Origin: Durusdinium trenchii
Lineage: Eukaryota; Sar; Dinophyceae; Suessiales; Symbiodiniaceae
Reading direction: 5' to 3'
DNA length: 64,000 bases
NCBI GenBank assembly: GCA_963970005.1
Contig: CAXAMN010000001.1
Location: forward strand, 350,258-414,257
Below are positions 22,213 to 34,215 of the stretch, piece by piece (the first letter of the stretch is position 1; every line of letters begins with the position of its first letter). The notes under the pieces were generated by a model that was not told the DNA's origin, did no database searches, and was given only the letters and a program-made list of their open reading frames with translations. The position numbers were made by a program, and so were the translations under genes.

Positions 22213-23439
22213 GGGATGTTTCACCCCTCCAAAGCACTGAAGATGGGGGGCATGGGGCCCAAAAGGCATTCGACTGTACACTGTACCTGTTCTTTCGTAC
22301 ATACCCAGGAACTGCGGCTGTTCGCGTGGTAGAACATCTAGAACCGAGGACCCTGCAGAGGCGGCGGCTCGACTGGTTTGCGGCCTTGCCAGCTTGATGG
22401 GCCGATATAGTTTGGCTTGGGTGCCCGAGATAGTCGGTCGGTTTGCAACACGTTTGATGGATTTTCGCTATAGTGAACACCCACAATTCGGTCATGCTGG
22501 CTTTGAATATCCTGGAATGTCATTTCTTGGAAGTCGGGCTTTTTACCCAAGATCCACCATTTCCAGAGGGGTTTGGTATGAGTTCCCTTCAGGATTTGAT
22601 ATGATTTGGGGAAACCCTGTGTTGCTTCGGACGTGCACAGCAGGGTTTCATGGGAGATCGGGAGGATATTACTTTTTTGCACTTTGAACGGACCTCGCTG
22701 GATCTCGGAATCTCACATACACTCATTGATAAGCTCACTGGTTTAGTAGACGAGTTTCAGTCAGACGACCTGCATCACCACATTGACAGGGTCCAACTGA
22801 CTACCTCCTCCTTTTCAACCCTCTCCTCGCTCCGAGGGCACGGATTTGAGCGTGGGCCTCTGGCGCGACCTGGCGGGGACCACGGGGTGTCAGCCACTGC
22901 GGGTGAGCTTGTTGAGGCCGCGGACTGTCGGACCGGGAGACCGGCCCGTTGGGGGAGAGGCAGTGAGTGTGGTGAGCGGGTCGTCCAACAGCTCTTCTAA
23001 TTCCGAGCTGTCCGTCCAAGTGAATTGGGCTGAATTGGGGGAATTTGAGTTGGCCATTTGGCCATGTCATTTGCTTTTTCAAGCATGAACTTACATTACA
23101 TTCACATTGTGCATTGAACAGAAGATTCCTTTGCCCATAGATGCAGCAGGCAACCTGGTGACACAAGCCCCCTGCTTGTGTCGGCCGCCAACGAGGAGGA
23201 CTGGATGGGATGGGCCCCAAGGGTGGGGCTGAACCAGAATGATTCATACATATAACTTCATATAACTTCAGCATTTGCTGGACATATATAAACATCGGCA
23301 TCATCGGAAGAAAAAGAAACATTAAACAAACTGTTGAGTGGATCACCTCAGAACAACCCTCCCGAAGAAAAAAAAACTTTTGCCACTTTGCTACCGGAAT
23401 CTGACGAAAGCTCCCAGAAGGCGAGATTCGGTTTGTACC

Positions 23440-23545
23440 AGGAACAAGGACGCTACTAGGGGCTCCTGGCATCGCTACTGGGAGCAAGGACGTTACTAGG
23501 GGCTCCTGGCCGCCTGGCCTTGCTACTAGGAACAATGTTTGTATT
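23440..23545. repeat. CTACTAGGGGCTCCTGGC dispersed repeat
   Basis: Three to four tandem copies of the CTACTAGGGGCTCCTGGC / GGAGCAAGGACG unit. Confidence 0.9.
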
Positions 23546-24469
23546 AGAAACAAGAAGACCAGTGAATTTGACCAGTGTACTGTAGCTAGTTCGGCAGGAG
23601 AGCTCTGTGGTGACGCCCCTTTCCTCGTTTGCGTCGGGCGAGTGCCTCCTTCAGCGCATCCAAAAGGAGGTACGGGGCAGACGCGAAAGGATCCCACCGA
23701 ATCCCACGCGACGCGAATGGGATCTCTAAGCGAATGGGGTCAGGTCCAGAAGGGCATTCCAAGCAGGGCATTCCGTCTGAACAGTTCACATCCTGCAGAA
23801 CAGTTCGTGTGTACTTCCAAGGCACTCTGGTTTGATGAGTTTCCGTGTTGCTGGCAATGCATTTCGTGACCTGATCATGTTTGCAGCTTTGCGGCGCAGG
23901 TGCTTCTCCTCAAGGACGTGGGAGCCAGTGTTTCTCGTGGACGTCGTGGACCTCTTTTTTTTTCTTCTAGCGCAAAGTAAAGACCAAGCGATCACTGATC
24001 ACTGTTCTTGTATGGTTGAACTGGTTCGTGTTTTTGGACTCCAGAAATATATTGTGTACTATATAATGTCATCATATGTCCATACCCTTGTGTTTCTGAA
24101 GCAATAGCTTGGCTACGGCTACGGCTTTTGATGGAAATCAAGCCACCGGATGCCACCGGAGTTTAACAGGATTTTGGAAGCATCAATCTGGTGTCTGGAC
24201 CGAGTCTCTCCTGTCAGAAACTTGAGCAAGCTTGTCTGCAACGTTTTTTCTTTGGACGAGGTGAACGTTCCCCTGATCAAAGGACGGATAACCGTAAAAA
24301 CCCATTGGACCAGGGAGTGTCTCCCTTCTTTGGCACACCCCGAAATGAGCGAAATTTTAAGTGGTTGAATGATTGGTGTTAGATATACAATGTAGACTCT
24401 GGATCAGTGTTCCCTCCCCGCTAGTCGAATCCATGAGACTCCTGACTATTGATGGACCCCGAAAAAAAG

Positions 24470-24850
24470 AAAAAGATAACATCAAGAGAAAATCAAAGGA
24501 AATGAACAGGAATTGATACGAAATCAACAGGAATTAAAAGGACATAGAAAGTAGTAAAAGATCAAAAGGAATCCAGAAGAAAATCAAAAGACATCACAAG
24601 GGTTTTAAAGTAAACAAAAGGATCAACATAAAGAACCAATATAACATTAATGAATCAAACAGAAAAACATTGTAGCGGCTGAGATTAATCAAGACTTCTA
24701 GTGTACTCGGCTACCCTCTTTATGGAATAGATTGTTCCAATATGTTAATAAGATTAATTAAGGGAGAAATCATTAGAGATCAAAAGGATTCCAAAAGGAA
24801 ATCAAAAGAAATCAAACGGGTTCTAAAGTAAATCAAAAACGGTAGTAAAC
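24470..24850. repeat. AT-rich ATCAAAAGGAA-type degenerate repeat
   Basis: Variants of AATCAAAAGGAATC and related A-rich units, as at 3680-4640 and 32150-32335. Confidence 0.75.
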
Positions 24851-26861
24851 ACATAAATTTGCAAAATAAGAGAATAGACATTATTGTATGGGATTATATT
24901 ATTGAAGGGGATTACATTGACATTATTGTCATACTTAGGAAGACAAGCAGAATTTAATTAACAATGAAAACCATAGACACTATTGCAGGAGACGTTAATC
25001 AGATATTATTACATCCCAACTGTGCAGACACAAAATCAAACTAAGCATAAAGCATTAAAAACAAAACAACATTAAAACAAGTAAAAACCACGGAGCAGAC
25101 ATTAATCTGGGAGGGGTAACTTATCAAGATTGAACATTAAGCCTGGTCGCTCAGACTTCGCAACGCCACTTGGTATTTGCGAAGCCTCCTGAAGCCAAGC
25201 TTTCCACAACATATTGCCATGTGAAGCCTCCACCACCTTGTTTCGACATCTGTGTTGCACTCAAACAATTTCCACACAAGTGTTAAACAAGTGTCCATGT
25301 CAAACGTATCGATGCTTTTCTGGGCGGTAAAGAATCCGCTAGAATAAATATTATATAATATGATTAGAGTGACTTCATTTGGACTTGAGCCAGCTTTTTT
25401 TCAACCGACTATTCTCAAAGCACCTTCAAAAGCTCGACGTGCTCTGGCAACGCTGAAAACACCGCTTGCAACCAATATTGGCCGGAAGTTCTCCGATGTC
25501 CCCAAGCTTGCCTACTCGCAACAACAACAAGTACGACACTCATTGACGGTCAGAACTGTAAAGTGATTGCAGTGGGGTTCCTTGGAAAAACAGTCCCGAG
25601 AGCGGTCCACCGGACGAGCACATTGGTTTGGATGTGCTTCGAAGATGATGTCACATGCATACACATGCATGATGGTTCGCCGTGCTATAAGGCATTGGCC
25701 AAGAAGTGCAACTAACTTTTAGCGCCAATACAACCATGACAATTGTCGGTTGTCATTATGTGTCTGCATGTGTCAATTTGGACATGCGTTCGCCTCAAAT
25801 TTCCGGAATGTAAAATGCACCAGAGGGGGCACCTGTTTGACAATAAGTTGCTGTAAGGGTTGCACCAAGGATTAAAAAATGTCAAACTTCTATCTCAGAA
25901 ATCGGGTATTGCTGCAGCGAAACCCTTGAAAAGACAAAAGCCGTGGGGCAAATTCCGCCGGGATATTTATGTTTGTATAAATCCCCTTCATGTCAGCTTC
26001 GTCTCAGAGGATCCCAAGTTGCTCCTCTCAGAGAGAGAATTGCGGAAATTGGACCTGAAGTCCGCGAACGAGGCGCCCTCGCGACTTGGGTTCCTGTGGT
26101 TGTGTTGTGTGGCTGAACATCCTGCATGTCCATTGAAGATTTCTTGTTCTGTCATGACCCACCTATCATTGGTTGGGAGTCCCCCTCGTTTGTGTCCACT
26201 AATCAAATACCCACCATGCCCGAAGCGAATTAACATGTCGCATCAAAATCATATATAATTCAATCATTTCTCAAGTCCCACCACCGGGGAAGGTTTTTGA
26301 TGGTTTATCAATCAAGTTGTGGATCATGGATGTTCAGGAAGGGAAACCAGGGTAACCTAGTAATTGACATCAACATGTTGGCCCTGTGGATGATCTCAGC
26401 TCGGCCATGCTCAGCCTAGCATGAACCTCTGGGCTGATGACCTCGCTAGGCATCGCCCACCGTGTTGCGACCCTGCAGATCACTAGAGGCGCAGATCCTC
26501 GATTGCGCGCTCAGAGGGTCCAACATGGTCCAACTGGTGCTTTCAGACATTGCCTGAAACTTACTATACTGATCTATACTGTAAGTCTGCTAGAAGGGCT
26601 GTCGCACAAATATATTTAGCTCACAGTGTTGTTTAAGTACACTGTCATGCTGTAGATAGAAGAAAATAAACGCGAAGAGAAAATCAAGAGGAGTTACTGA
26701 CTTGTCCGCACCCATGGTAGGATCATGTCGGATCATTCTCAATTACTTTACTTCGAGTGATCCCCACCATGACATTTCAATCATTTGACTTGATGCCATA
26801 GTGAGGAGCATGTTGCCATGGTCGTGAGTATTGTAGTTCTCGATTTTGCTTGTGGGTCCTC

Positions 26862-27627
26862 GGGTTGTGTGCTGCGGTTGTGTGTTGCGGTTGTGGTTGT
26901 GTGCTGTGTTGTGGTTGTGGTTGTGTTTGTGATTGTGTGTTTGTGGCTGTGTGTTTGTGATTGTGTGTTTGTGGATGTGTTTGCGGTTGTGCTTGTGGCT
27001 ATACGTTTGTGGTTGTGTCTTTGTGGTCGTGTTGTTGTGGTTGTGTGTTTGTGTTTGTGTTTGTGGTTGTGTGTTTGTGGTTGTGTGTTTGTGGTTGTGT
27101 TTGTGGTTGTGTGTTTATTGTTGTGTCTTTGTGGTTGTGTGTTTGTTGTTATGTTTGTGGTTGTGTGTGTGGTTGTGTTTGTGGTTGTGTGCTGTGGTTG
27201 TGTTTGTGATTGTGTCTGTGGTTGTGTGTTGTGGTTGTGGTTGTGATTGTGCTTGTGATTGTGTATTTGTGATTGTGTGTTTCTGGTTGTGTTTGTGGTT
27301 GTGTGTGTGGTTGTGTCTTTGTGGTTGTGTTGTTGTGGTTGTGTGTTTGTGGTTGTGTCTTTGTGGTTTTGTTGTTGTGGTTGTGTGTTTGTGGTTGAGT
27401 GTTTGTGGTTGTGTGTCTGTGGTTGTGTGTCGACTGTTGTGTCTTTGTGGCTGTGTGTTTGTCGTTATGTTTGTGGTTGTGTTTGTTGTTGTGTTTGTGG
27501 TTGTGGTTGTGGTTGCGTGTTTGTGGTTGTGTTTGTGGCTGTGTGCTTGTGGTTATGTGTTTGTATTTGTGTGTTTGTGGTTGTGTTTGTGGTTGTGAGC
27601 TTGTGGTTGTGTTTGTGGTTGTGTGTT
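26862..27627 (+). repeat. TTGTGG/TTGTGTGT low-complexity tandem block
   Basis: About 770 bases made almost entirely of TTGTGG, TTGTGT and GTTTGTGG units. It is open in several frames (Val-Cys-Leu-rich on the plus strand; Thr-Asn-His-Gln-rich on the minus strand) only because of its composition. Confidence 0.97.
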
Positions 27628-27639
27628 TGAAGCATACTA

Positions 27640-27872
27640 TCTGCCATTCTATCTGGCAATCTATCTGACATACTGTCTGGCATACTATCTGGCATTTTGT
27701 CTGGCATACTATCTGTGGTTCTATCTGGCATATCTTCTGGCATTCTATCTTGCATTTTATCTGGCATTCTATCGGGCGTATTTTCTGGCATTCTACCTGG
27801 CAATCTTGCAGCATTCTATCTGGCAATCTACCTGGCATTCTATCTGGCATTTTATCTGGCAAACTATCTGGT
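27640..27872 (+). repeat. TATCTGGCATTC tandem repeat
   Basis: About twenty imperfect copies of a 10-12-bp unit such as CTATCTGGCATT. Confidence 0.95.
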
Positions 27873-28080
27873 TGAGGTCCAGCGGTGCACACTGCGAATC
27901 CTTGCGGTTGAGGTCCAGGGGTGCACACTGCGATCGGATCCTTGCGGTTGAGGTCCAGGGATGCACACTGCGATCGGATCCTTGCGGTTGAGGTCCAGGG
28001 GTGCACACTGCGAGGGGATCCTNNNNNNNNNNACTGCGAGGGGATCCTTGCGGTTGAGGTCCAGGGGTGCACACTGCGAT
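27870..28080 (+). repeat. 40-bp tandem repeat with GGTTGAGGTCCAGGGGTGCA core
   Basis: Copies start at about 27870, 27906, 27946 and 27986, and again at 28048 after a gap of unknown bases. The spacing of 40 shows a true tandem array that the assembly did not fully resolve. Confidence 0.95.
28023..28032. other. Assembly gap (10 N)
   Basis: Ten undetermined bases inside the 40-bp array. The real length of the gap, and so of the array, is unknown. Confidence 0.99.
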
Positions 28081-28094
28081 CCGGAGCTGGCCAG

Positions 28095-28734
28095 ACAAGA
28101 TCGGCGAAGCAAGGAGGAAGGAGGAAGGAAGGAGGAGGAGGAGGCGGAGGAGGAAGAACAACTGTGATAAAATCTAACAACCCTCACCTGGCAGGTGGGG
28201 AAAAAGTTCTGAATAGACTTGATTCTTGATGTAGTCCTCTTCATGTTGATTCTAAACACCAGCCATGTTGGTCATTTCTCTCGTCGCACGAGTGATCGGA
28301 AAACGCCGACGCAGATCTTTCTTGTTTTGGGAAGCGCTGCTGAGCCACCTGCCTCCTGCCCACAGGCCAGCGGGTGCAGCTGGTCAAACATTCACAAGAA
28401 GAGCTATGATTCAAAAATAGGGAGCACCATAGCCAGCTCATTTTGGATGGTCTCCCAACTTTGAATCGCTCCAAAGGATTGCCGAAATGGCCCAAAGGAG
28501 GGTCACGGTGCAGTTGTTAGGGCTTTTCCGGGTACTGGTCCATTGACTCCACTCTTGGTTGCAACTCTGGTGTGCAGAATTCAAATCATCGACCTCCAAA
28601 GGGTCAGGAAAGGAGGGACCGCCAACCCCTAGAAAGGTATTGTCGCTTCCATCATCATTCTTGGCATACGGAAGAATGTGACGAGTTAAGTAAACCACTT
28701 AGCATATCTCTGATGGTTTTGCCAAAAGCAAAAA
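28095..28734. other. No gene recognised
   Basis: A short GGA-rich run near 28110-28150, then unique sequence with only short open frames. Confidence 0.5.
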
Positions 28735-29228
28735 ATGAAACTACAAAAAACAAAAACCAAAAAATACAAATCCAAAAGCAACAAAAACAAATGGAACATC
28801 ACATGCAAAAAACACTTCCAAAAAACAAAAACAGCAAACGAAAAGCAAAAACAAAAAACATACACCCAAAAAACACATGAAAAAACAAACGGACAAAACA
28901 CATCCAAAAAGCACAAAAAACCACATGAAAAAACAAAAACAAAAAACAAACAAGTCCAAAAAACAAAAACAAATGAAAAACACGCGCGCAAAAACAACAA
29001 AAAAACGTTGACCCCCGAAAGGCGCGAAAACGAAAAACGCATTCAAAAAAACGACGCAACAAAATAGGCAAACAAACAAGCGAAAAAACAGCGACAAAAA
29101 ACAAACGTGCAGAAAAAATAACGACACAAAATGGACGCCATGCTGCGTTTTGCGTTTGTTGTTTTTGTTTTTTGGATTTGTGTTTTTTTGTTCGCTTTGT
29201 TTTTGTTTTTTGTTTTTTTGATTTTCAA
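28735..29228. repeat. A-rich (AAAACA)n block followed by a T-rich (GTTTTT)n block
   Basis: About 390 bases of AAAACAAAAAC-type sequence end near 29130 and are followed at 29155-29225 by the complementary TTTTTGTTTT type, so the two arms could pair. Long open frames here are compositional. Confidence 0.9.
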
Positions 29229-30655
29229 GATTCACCTAGTCAGCCCGGGTCCGGCGAACATAATGATAGAGGCGACTTGAGCAAGAAAGAAATACCTCAT
29301 CAATCCTCACTAGGGGATCAGAGACCATTAGTCATTCGCCCTGCTTTGTACTGTTTGCTACTTTATATTTTTTTTCCAGCAGTCCATGCTTACAGAGATC
29401 AGCAGTTCCTTATACATGGAAGAGATAGCAATTTCGACCTGGTTACATTGTTTGCCAGGCCGCGGTGACGCTAGTGTGTCCTCGATGGCCGCCTCGCGGT
29501 AACAGCGATCCCAAACTCGAAGCTTGGATGGTGGATGGGTGGATAGTCCTGGTGATCAACCTGTGTGCACCATGCCGAGATGAACATTGAACAGCTTGGC
29601 TTCGAGGCTGCGGCGAAAAAGATGAACAAGGGTGCCATGACTAAAGAAGATCTCACAGCCACGTCGTGGTTTTGCCGCCAAGAATAAACCTACCTGATGC
29701 GGTTGTAGCAGGGTGTTGGATCAAGCCACAGAGCATCAAGAACAGCAGCAGTTTTTTCTTGATCAGTTGTTTTATTTCTTTTTCGGGATCCACAGTGGCG
29801 ACTCTATCTTGTGGGGATGAAAAACCGCGCACCGTTCTTGGATGTGACAGATGCATACAGGTCTGATGTAAGGATGTAAGTGAAACGGGGTTGTGATGGT
29901 TTCAAGACAACATCCAGTCTTGACGTGGCATGCGACAGTGGTGATATTTTAGACCTGGAAGGCCGATGAAGAACAAACAGATGCACAACGGATCACGATG
30001 GCATAATACTGTATTTTCCGGGAGGTCCCAACCCGAAGCCTCCATTTGCTTGGAACGAGGGCCACGGATGGCCACGGCCGCTTTCAGGAGATGCGGTGTT
30101 GTCGAGGATTCTTTTCACCTGATACGGTCGCCAGGAGCCGAGGGTCTGAAGTCGACACGTTGAGCGGAAGTAGTTGCCTGTGTGGACATACTTGGACCCA
30201 CGGTCTGACATGGTTTCTCTTTCTTTTGTGTTCCGTCTAATTAGCGGGGAGCAAACCGCCTTGAGGGCTGCCGGGCTGTGCCGCCGACCCTAGGTAATGT
30301 GTGTTTCTTTTTTGTTATCTGGCACTTATGGCATTGAAAAAGTGTCTTTGTTTTGGCACTGAAGAAGTGTCGTGGCCCTGAACAAGTGTTTTCTTTTATT
30401 TCACACTGAACAAATCGCTTTTTGTTCTTTCTCTCTCTCTCGCTCTCACTCTCTCTCTCTCTCTTTCTTCTCTGTTTGTGTTTTCTTTTTCACGAAAGCT
30501 AGCCTTAGCTAGCTGAAGTTGCTCTTGCTTTAGCAAGCTAAATGACGGGGTGGACGCGCCTCAGAAACCTCAAATAATTGATTAAATCAATCTTATGGAC
30601 CCCCCCCCCTCCGGAGGTTCAACTCCCCCCTGCGCGCGGTGAGCGGGTGGAAACA
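29229..30655. other. No gene recognised
   Basis: Contains a (CT)n run at about 30425-30472. Short open frames on both strands have no recognisable domain. Confidence 0.5.
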
Positions 30656-30660
30656 AATTA

Positions 30661-30719
30661 GCTGCTGCTGCCTGGTGTGCTCGTTTGCTCCTGCTGCTGC
30701 TGCTGCCTGGTGTGCTCGT

Positions 30720-30750
<31 letters not shown>

Positions 30751-32025
30751 TGCGGGGTGGGCTGCTGCTGCTGCCGCTGCTGTGGCTGCTACTCGGTGGG
30801 CGGTTCATTCCCTCCGGCTATGCACTGTGGGAGCACTTGGACTCCACGTGCGCTCTAAAGCAGTTTTGTCAACCTTTGAGTGCCGATAGTCGGAGTGCAC
30901 AAGAGCCAAATGACGCTACCTGACTCCATATCGGAACTAGTGGTGTACGAGGGGTAAGGCTATGATGCAAGAAATGCCGCCTGCACATTGTACCCAAAAA
31001 GGTGTTAATTTAAACCCCTTTTTCGTACCAATTTTGGCCCAGCATTTGCAACACTATGGCCTCACGTGCTCGCCTGCTGGTCTGCTGCTGGGTGGTCTGC
31101 TGCTGCTGCTGCTGCTGCTGGGTGGTCTGCTGCAGCTGCTCGGTGTTCTGCTGCAGCTGCTTGGTGTTCTGCTGCAGCTGCTTGGGGTTCTGCTGCAGCT
31201 GCTGGGTGGTTGCTGCTGCTTGGTGGTTTGTTGCTGCTGCTGCTGCTGCTTCTCTTTTTTTGGTGGCCATGTACAATAGAATTCGGTGCGAAAGCGGTGC
31301 AAAACGAGGGCCACATTTTGAACTCGTGTTGAACTGATTTGGAGGTATCTCATGCCTAGCATCAAAATCTTGGTTTGCTGCTGCTGCTGCTGCTGGTAGG
31401 TGGTCTCCTGTTGCGTGGTGGTGTGCTGCTGCTTGGTGGTTTGCTGCAGTTGCTTGCTGGTCTGCTGCTGCTTGGTGGTCTGTTGTTGCCTGGTGGTTTG
31501 CTGCTGCTTGGTGGTCTGCTGCTGCTGCTGCTGGCTGGTCTGCTGCTGGGTGGTGGTTTGCTGCTGCTGGGTGGTGGTCTGCTGCTGCAGCTGCTGGGTG
31601 GTTTGCTGCTGCTGCTGCTGGGTGGTCTGCTGCTGCTGCTGGGTGGTCTGCTGCTGCTGCTGCTGCTGGCGCTGGGTGGTCTGCTGCTGCTGCTGCTGCT
31701 GCTGCGGCTGCGGCTGCCCTGGGTGGTATGCTGCTGCGCTGGGTGGTCTGCTGCTGCTGCTGGTGGTATGCTGCTGCGCTGGGTGGTCTGCTGCTGCTGC
31801 TGCTGGGTGGTCTGCTGCTGCTGGCGCTGGGTGGTCTGCTGCTGCTGGCGCTGGGTGGTCTGCTTCTGCTGCTGCTGCTGCTCCTTTGTGGTTTGCTGCA
31901 GCTGCTTGGTGGTAGACTGCAGGTGCTTGATGGTTTGCTGCAGCTGCTTGGTGGTTTGCTGCTGCTGCAGCTGCTTGGTGGTCCGTTGCTGCTGCTGCTT
32001 GGTGGTTTGTTGGTTGGTTGTCTGC
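30661..32025 (+). repeat. (CTG)n-rich tracts
   Basis: Three tracts, about 30661-30790, 31076-31256 and 31376-32025, are built from CTG triplets broken by CTTGGTGGT or CTGGGTGGT. They read as Gln/Thr or Ser/Pro runs on the minus strand and Leu/Cys on the plus strand over more than 300 codons. The same composition in several frames argues that this is repeat DNA and not a protein. Confidence 0.92.
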
Positions 32026-32149
32026 GCAGCCACACCCTAGCATGCGCACGCCTCCCCGCCCGGCTAGCTTTCGTTCACCCCCTCTGGCCTCAAGTGGTTA
32101 TATACTTTGTTGTTTTCTTTCTAGTTATATACTTTGTTCAGTGTAACAG

Positions 32150-32335
32150 GAAATCAATAGGAAGCAAATGGAAAGGAAAGTGAGTCAAAGGAAATCAAAA
32201 GGAATCAACAGGAATCAAGGAAAGGCAAAAGGACTCAAAAGGAAATAAATGGGAAGCAAAAGGAATCAAAAAGAAACCAAATGGAAACAAAAGGAAATGA
32301 AAAGGAATCCTCAAGAAAATCCAAAGGAATCAAAA
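32150..32335. repeat. AAAGGAATC degenerate repeat
   Basis: GGAATCAAAAGGAATC-type units, same style as at 3680-4640 and 24470-24850. Confidence 0.8.
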
Positions 32336-32589
32336 CAATGTTAAGTGGCTTCTCCCGACGGCCCGTAACGATTGGACTTGCCACGCTTTTAGCCAATCCA
32401 ATTCCACACCAAAAATGGCCCAAAAACAGTCCCCGAAGCTGGTCGGCCAGTGCCAAACGTCACTTTCTGACGGCAGTAAAAGTTATCCCAGCAAGAGACC
32501 CTGTGTGTGTGTGAGGTCTGTAAGACGCATTGGGGTCCAGAGAGGTGATGGTGGTGATGAAGGTGGGGATTGTCGTGACGGTGGCGGTG

Positions 32590-32680
32590 AGTGCGTGAGT
32601 GAGTGAGTGAGTGAGTGGGTGCGTGCGTGGGTGGGTGGGTGGGTGAGTGAGTGGGTGGGTGGGTGGGTGAGTGAGTGAGA
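32590..32680. repeat. (GTGA)n/(GTGG)n microsatellite
   Basis: Tetranucleotide GTGA and GTGG runs lead straight into the next array. Confidence 0.95.
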
Positions 32681-32689
32681 GTGCTGTGC

Positions 32690-33180
32690 CTGCTAACGAA
32701 ATCTGCGCATCAAGGTTCACAAAGAGCTGCGCCTGTCACGAAATCTGCGCAGCAAGGGGCAAGGTTCACAAAATACTGCGCATGCCACGAAATCTGCATT
32801 TCGCGGTGCCTGCCACGAAATCTGAACTCTCGAGGTTCACCAAGTGCTGTGGCTGCCACGAAATCTGCACCTCGAGGTTCACCACAAGTGCTGTGCCTGC
32901 CACGAAATCTGCACTTCGACGTTCACCGTGTGCTGTACCTGCCACGAAATCTGCACATCGAGGTTCACCAAGTGCTGTGCCTGCCACGAAATCTGCACTT
33001 CGAGGTTCACCAAGTCCTGCGCCTGCTACGAAATCTGCACTTCGAGGTTCACAAAGTGCTGTACCTGCTACGAAATCTGCACTTCGAGGTTCACCAAGTC
33101 AGTGCTGTGCCTGCCACGAAATCTGCAGATCCAGGGTCACAGAGTGCTGTGCCTGCCACGAACGAAATCTGCAAACGAGC
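32690..33180 (+). repeat. 42-45-bp tandem array, left arm of an inverted pair
   Basis: About eleven units containing TGCCACGAAATCTGCACTTC followed by GAGGTTCACCAAGTGCTG. The reverse complement of this unit makes up the array at 33640-34215, so the two arrays face each other across about 460 bases. Further single copies (CCTGCCACGAA) lie between 33180 and 33370. Confidence 0.95.
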
Positions 33181-33639
33181 CACATGTCCAAAAGTCACGA
33201 TTCGCTGCACGAAATCTGATCTCCTCGACGATCACCACCATGTCCAAAGTGCTGCACCTGCCACGAAGAAGTAAACAGCTCCGATTCCTTGCACCTGTCG
33301 CAAAAAGTCGACTTTGGAGCACCAAATTCAAAACGCGAGGCTTCCCATTGCGCCTGCCACGAAAAATCACCACCATGTGCGAAAATGCGCACGGCGCCAC
33401 AACGAGAGCGCAGCTGCTAGAAGCACCCGCCGCGGGCAGGCAGATTTTGCGAGCCTGCGCAGTCGAATGAATTAGCCGCACACGCCCGCGCGGCACAGCA
33501 ATCTAAGCACAGCTTCTTTTCACCTGCCGTAAGAACCCCTTAGTGTGTCCACACTGTTTGGCGAAAAATCCTTCTCTAGATCCATGGACGGTGCTTGATG
33601 GAGTTGCGCTCTCGTTGTAGTGCCGTGCGCATTTTTGGA

Positions 33640-34215
33640 CTTGGTGATCACTTTTCGTGGCAGGCGCAAGGGACACCTCGTGTTTTGGTGGTCGACTTTT
33701 CGTGACAGCCGCAGGAGAGATCGGAGCAGTTTGATGTCGATGTGCAGATTTTAGGCAGGCGCAGTACTTTGGACATGGTGGTGGTCTTCGGCATGGATTG
33801 ATTTCGTGGCAGGTGCAGTGGACTAATTGGACATGTGGATCGTTTTCAGTGGCAGGTGAAGTGCGAATGGACCTTTAAGTGCAGATTTCGTGGCAGTCGC
33901 GCTACTTTGTGGACCCTGAAGTGCATTATTGTGGCAGGCGCAGTACTTGAGCAGTACTTTCGATACTTCGTGGGCCTTGAAGTCCGGATTTCGTGGCAGG
34001 TGCAGTACTACTTTGTGGGCCTTGAAGTGCAGATTTCGTGGCAGGCGCAGTACTTTGTGGACCTTGAAGTGCAAATTTCTTGGCAGGTGCAGTACTTTGT
34101 GGCCCTTGAAGTGCAATTTTTGTGGCAGGCGCAGTACTTTGTGGACCTTGAAGTGCGAATTTTGGTGCAGGTGCACTATTTTGCGGACCTTGCAAGCACA
34201 GATTTTGGAAGCATT
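33640..34215 (-). repeat. 42-45-bp tandem array, right arm of an inverted pair
   Basis: About ten units of GGCAGGCGCAGTACTTTGTG plus CCTTGAAGTGCAGATTTCGT. GAAGTGCAGATTTCGTGGCA at 34024-34043 is the exact reverse complement of the core of the left array. Units have diverged (CTTGAAG here against CTCGAAG in the reverse of the left arm), so the arms are not recent copies of each other. Confidence 0.95.

Larger units (their letters stand above)
22216..26860. other. No firm gene; two weak exon candidates
   Basis: A frame at 22650-22800 and another at about 25424-25530 (between a pyrimidine-rich AG and a GT) look mildly protein-like. Neither has a recognisable domain or a paralogue in the window, so neither is called. 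AT-rich ATCAAAAGG-type repeats occupy about 24470-25100. Confidence 0.45.

Noticed and set aside
22650..23000. A 116-codon plus-strand frame as a gene next to the dioxygenase
   Set aside because: No recognisable domain and no splice or leader evidence. Not enough to call.
26818..28180. Long Val/Cys/Leu-rich plus-strand frames and a Thr/Asn/His-rich minus-strand frame
   Set aside because: They are created by the TTGTGG block and run through the N gap. Composition explains them.
31010..32049. Long minus-strand open frames rich in Gln/Thr and Ser/Pro (about 340 codons)
   Set aside because: They follow from CTG-type repeats and are equally open in several frames on both strands. There is no unique sequence or domain.
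32671..33470. Plus-strand frames of about 180-210 codons with a repeating CLPRNLHFEVHQV pattern
   Set aside because: The 42-bp period is a multiple of 3, so several frames stay open. There are no flanking unique coding sequence or splice signals.
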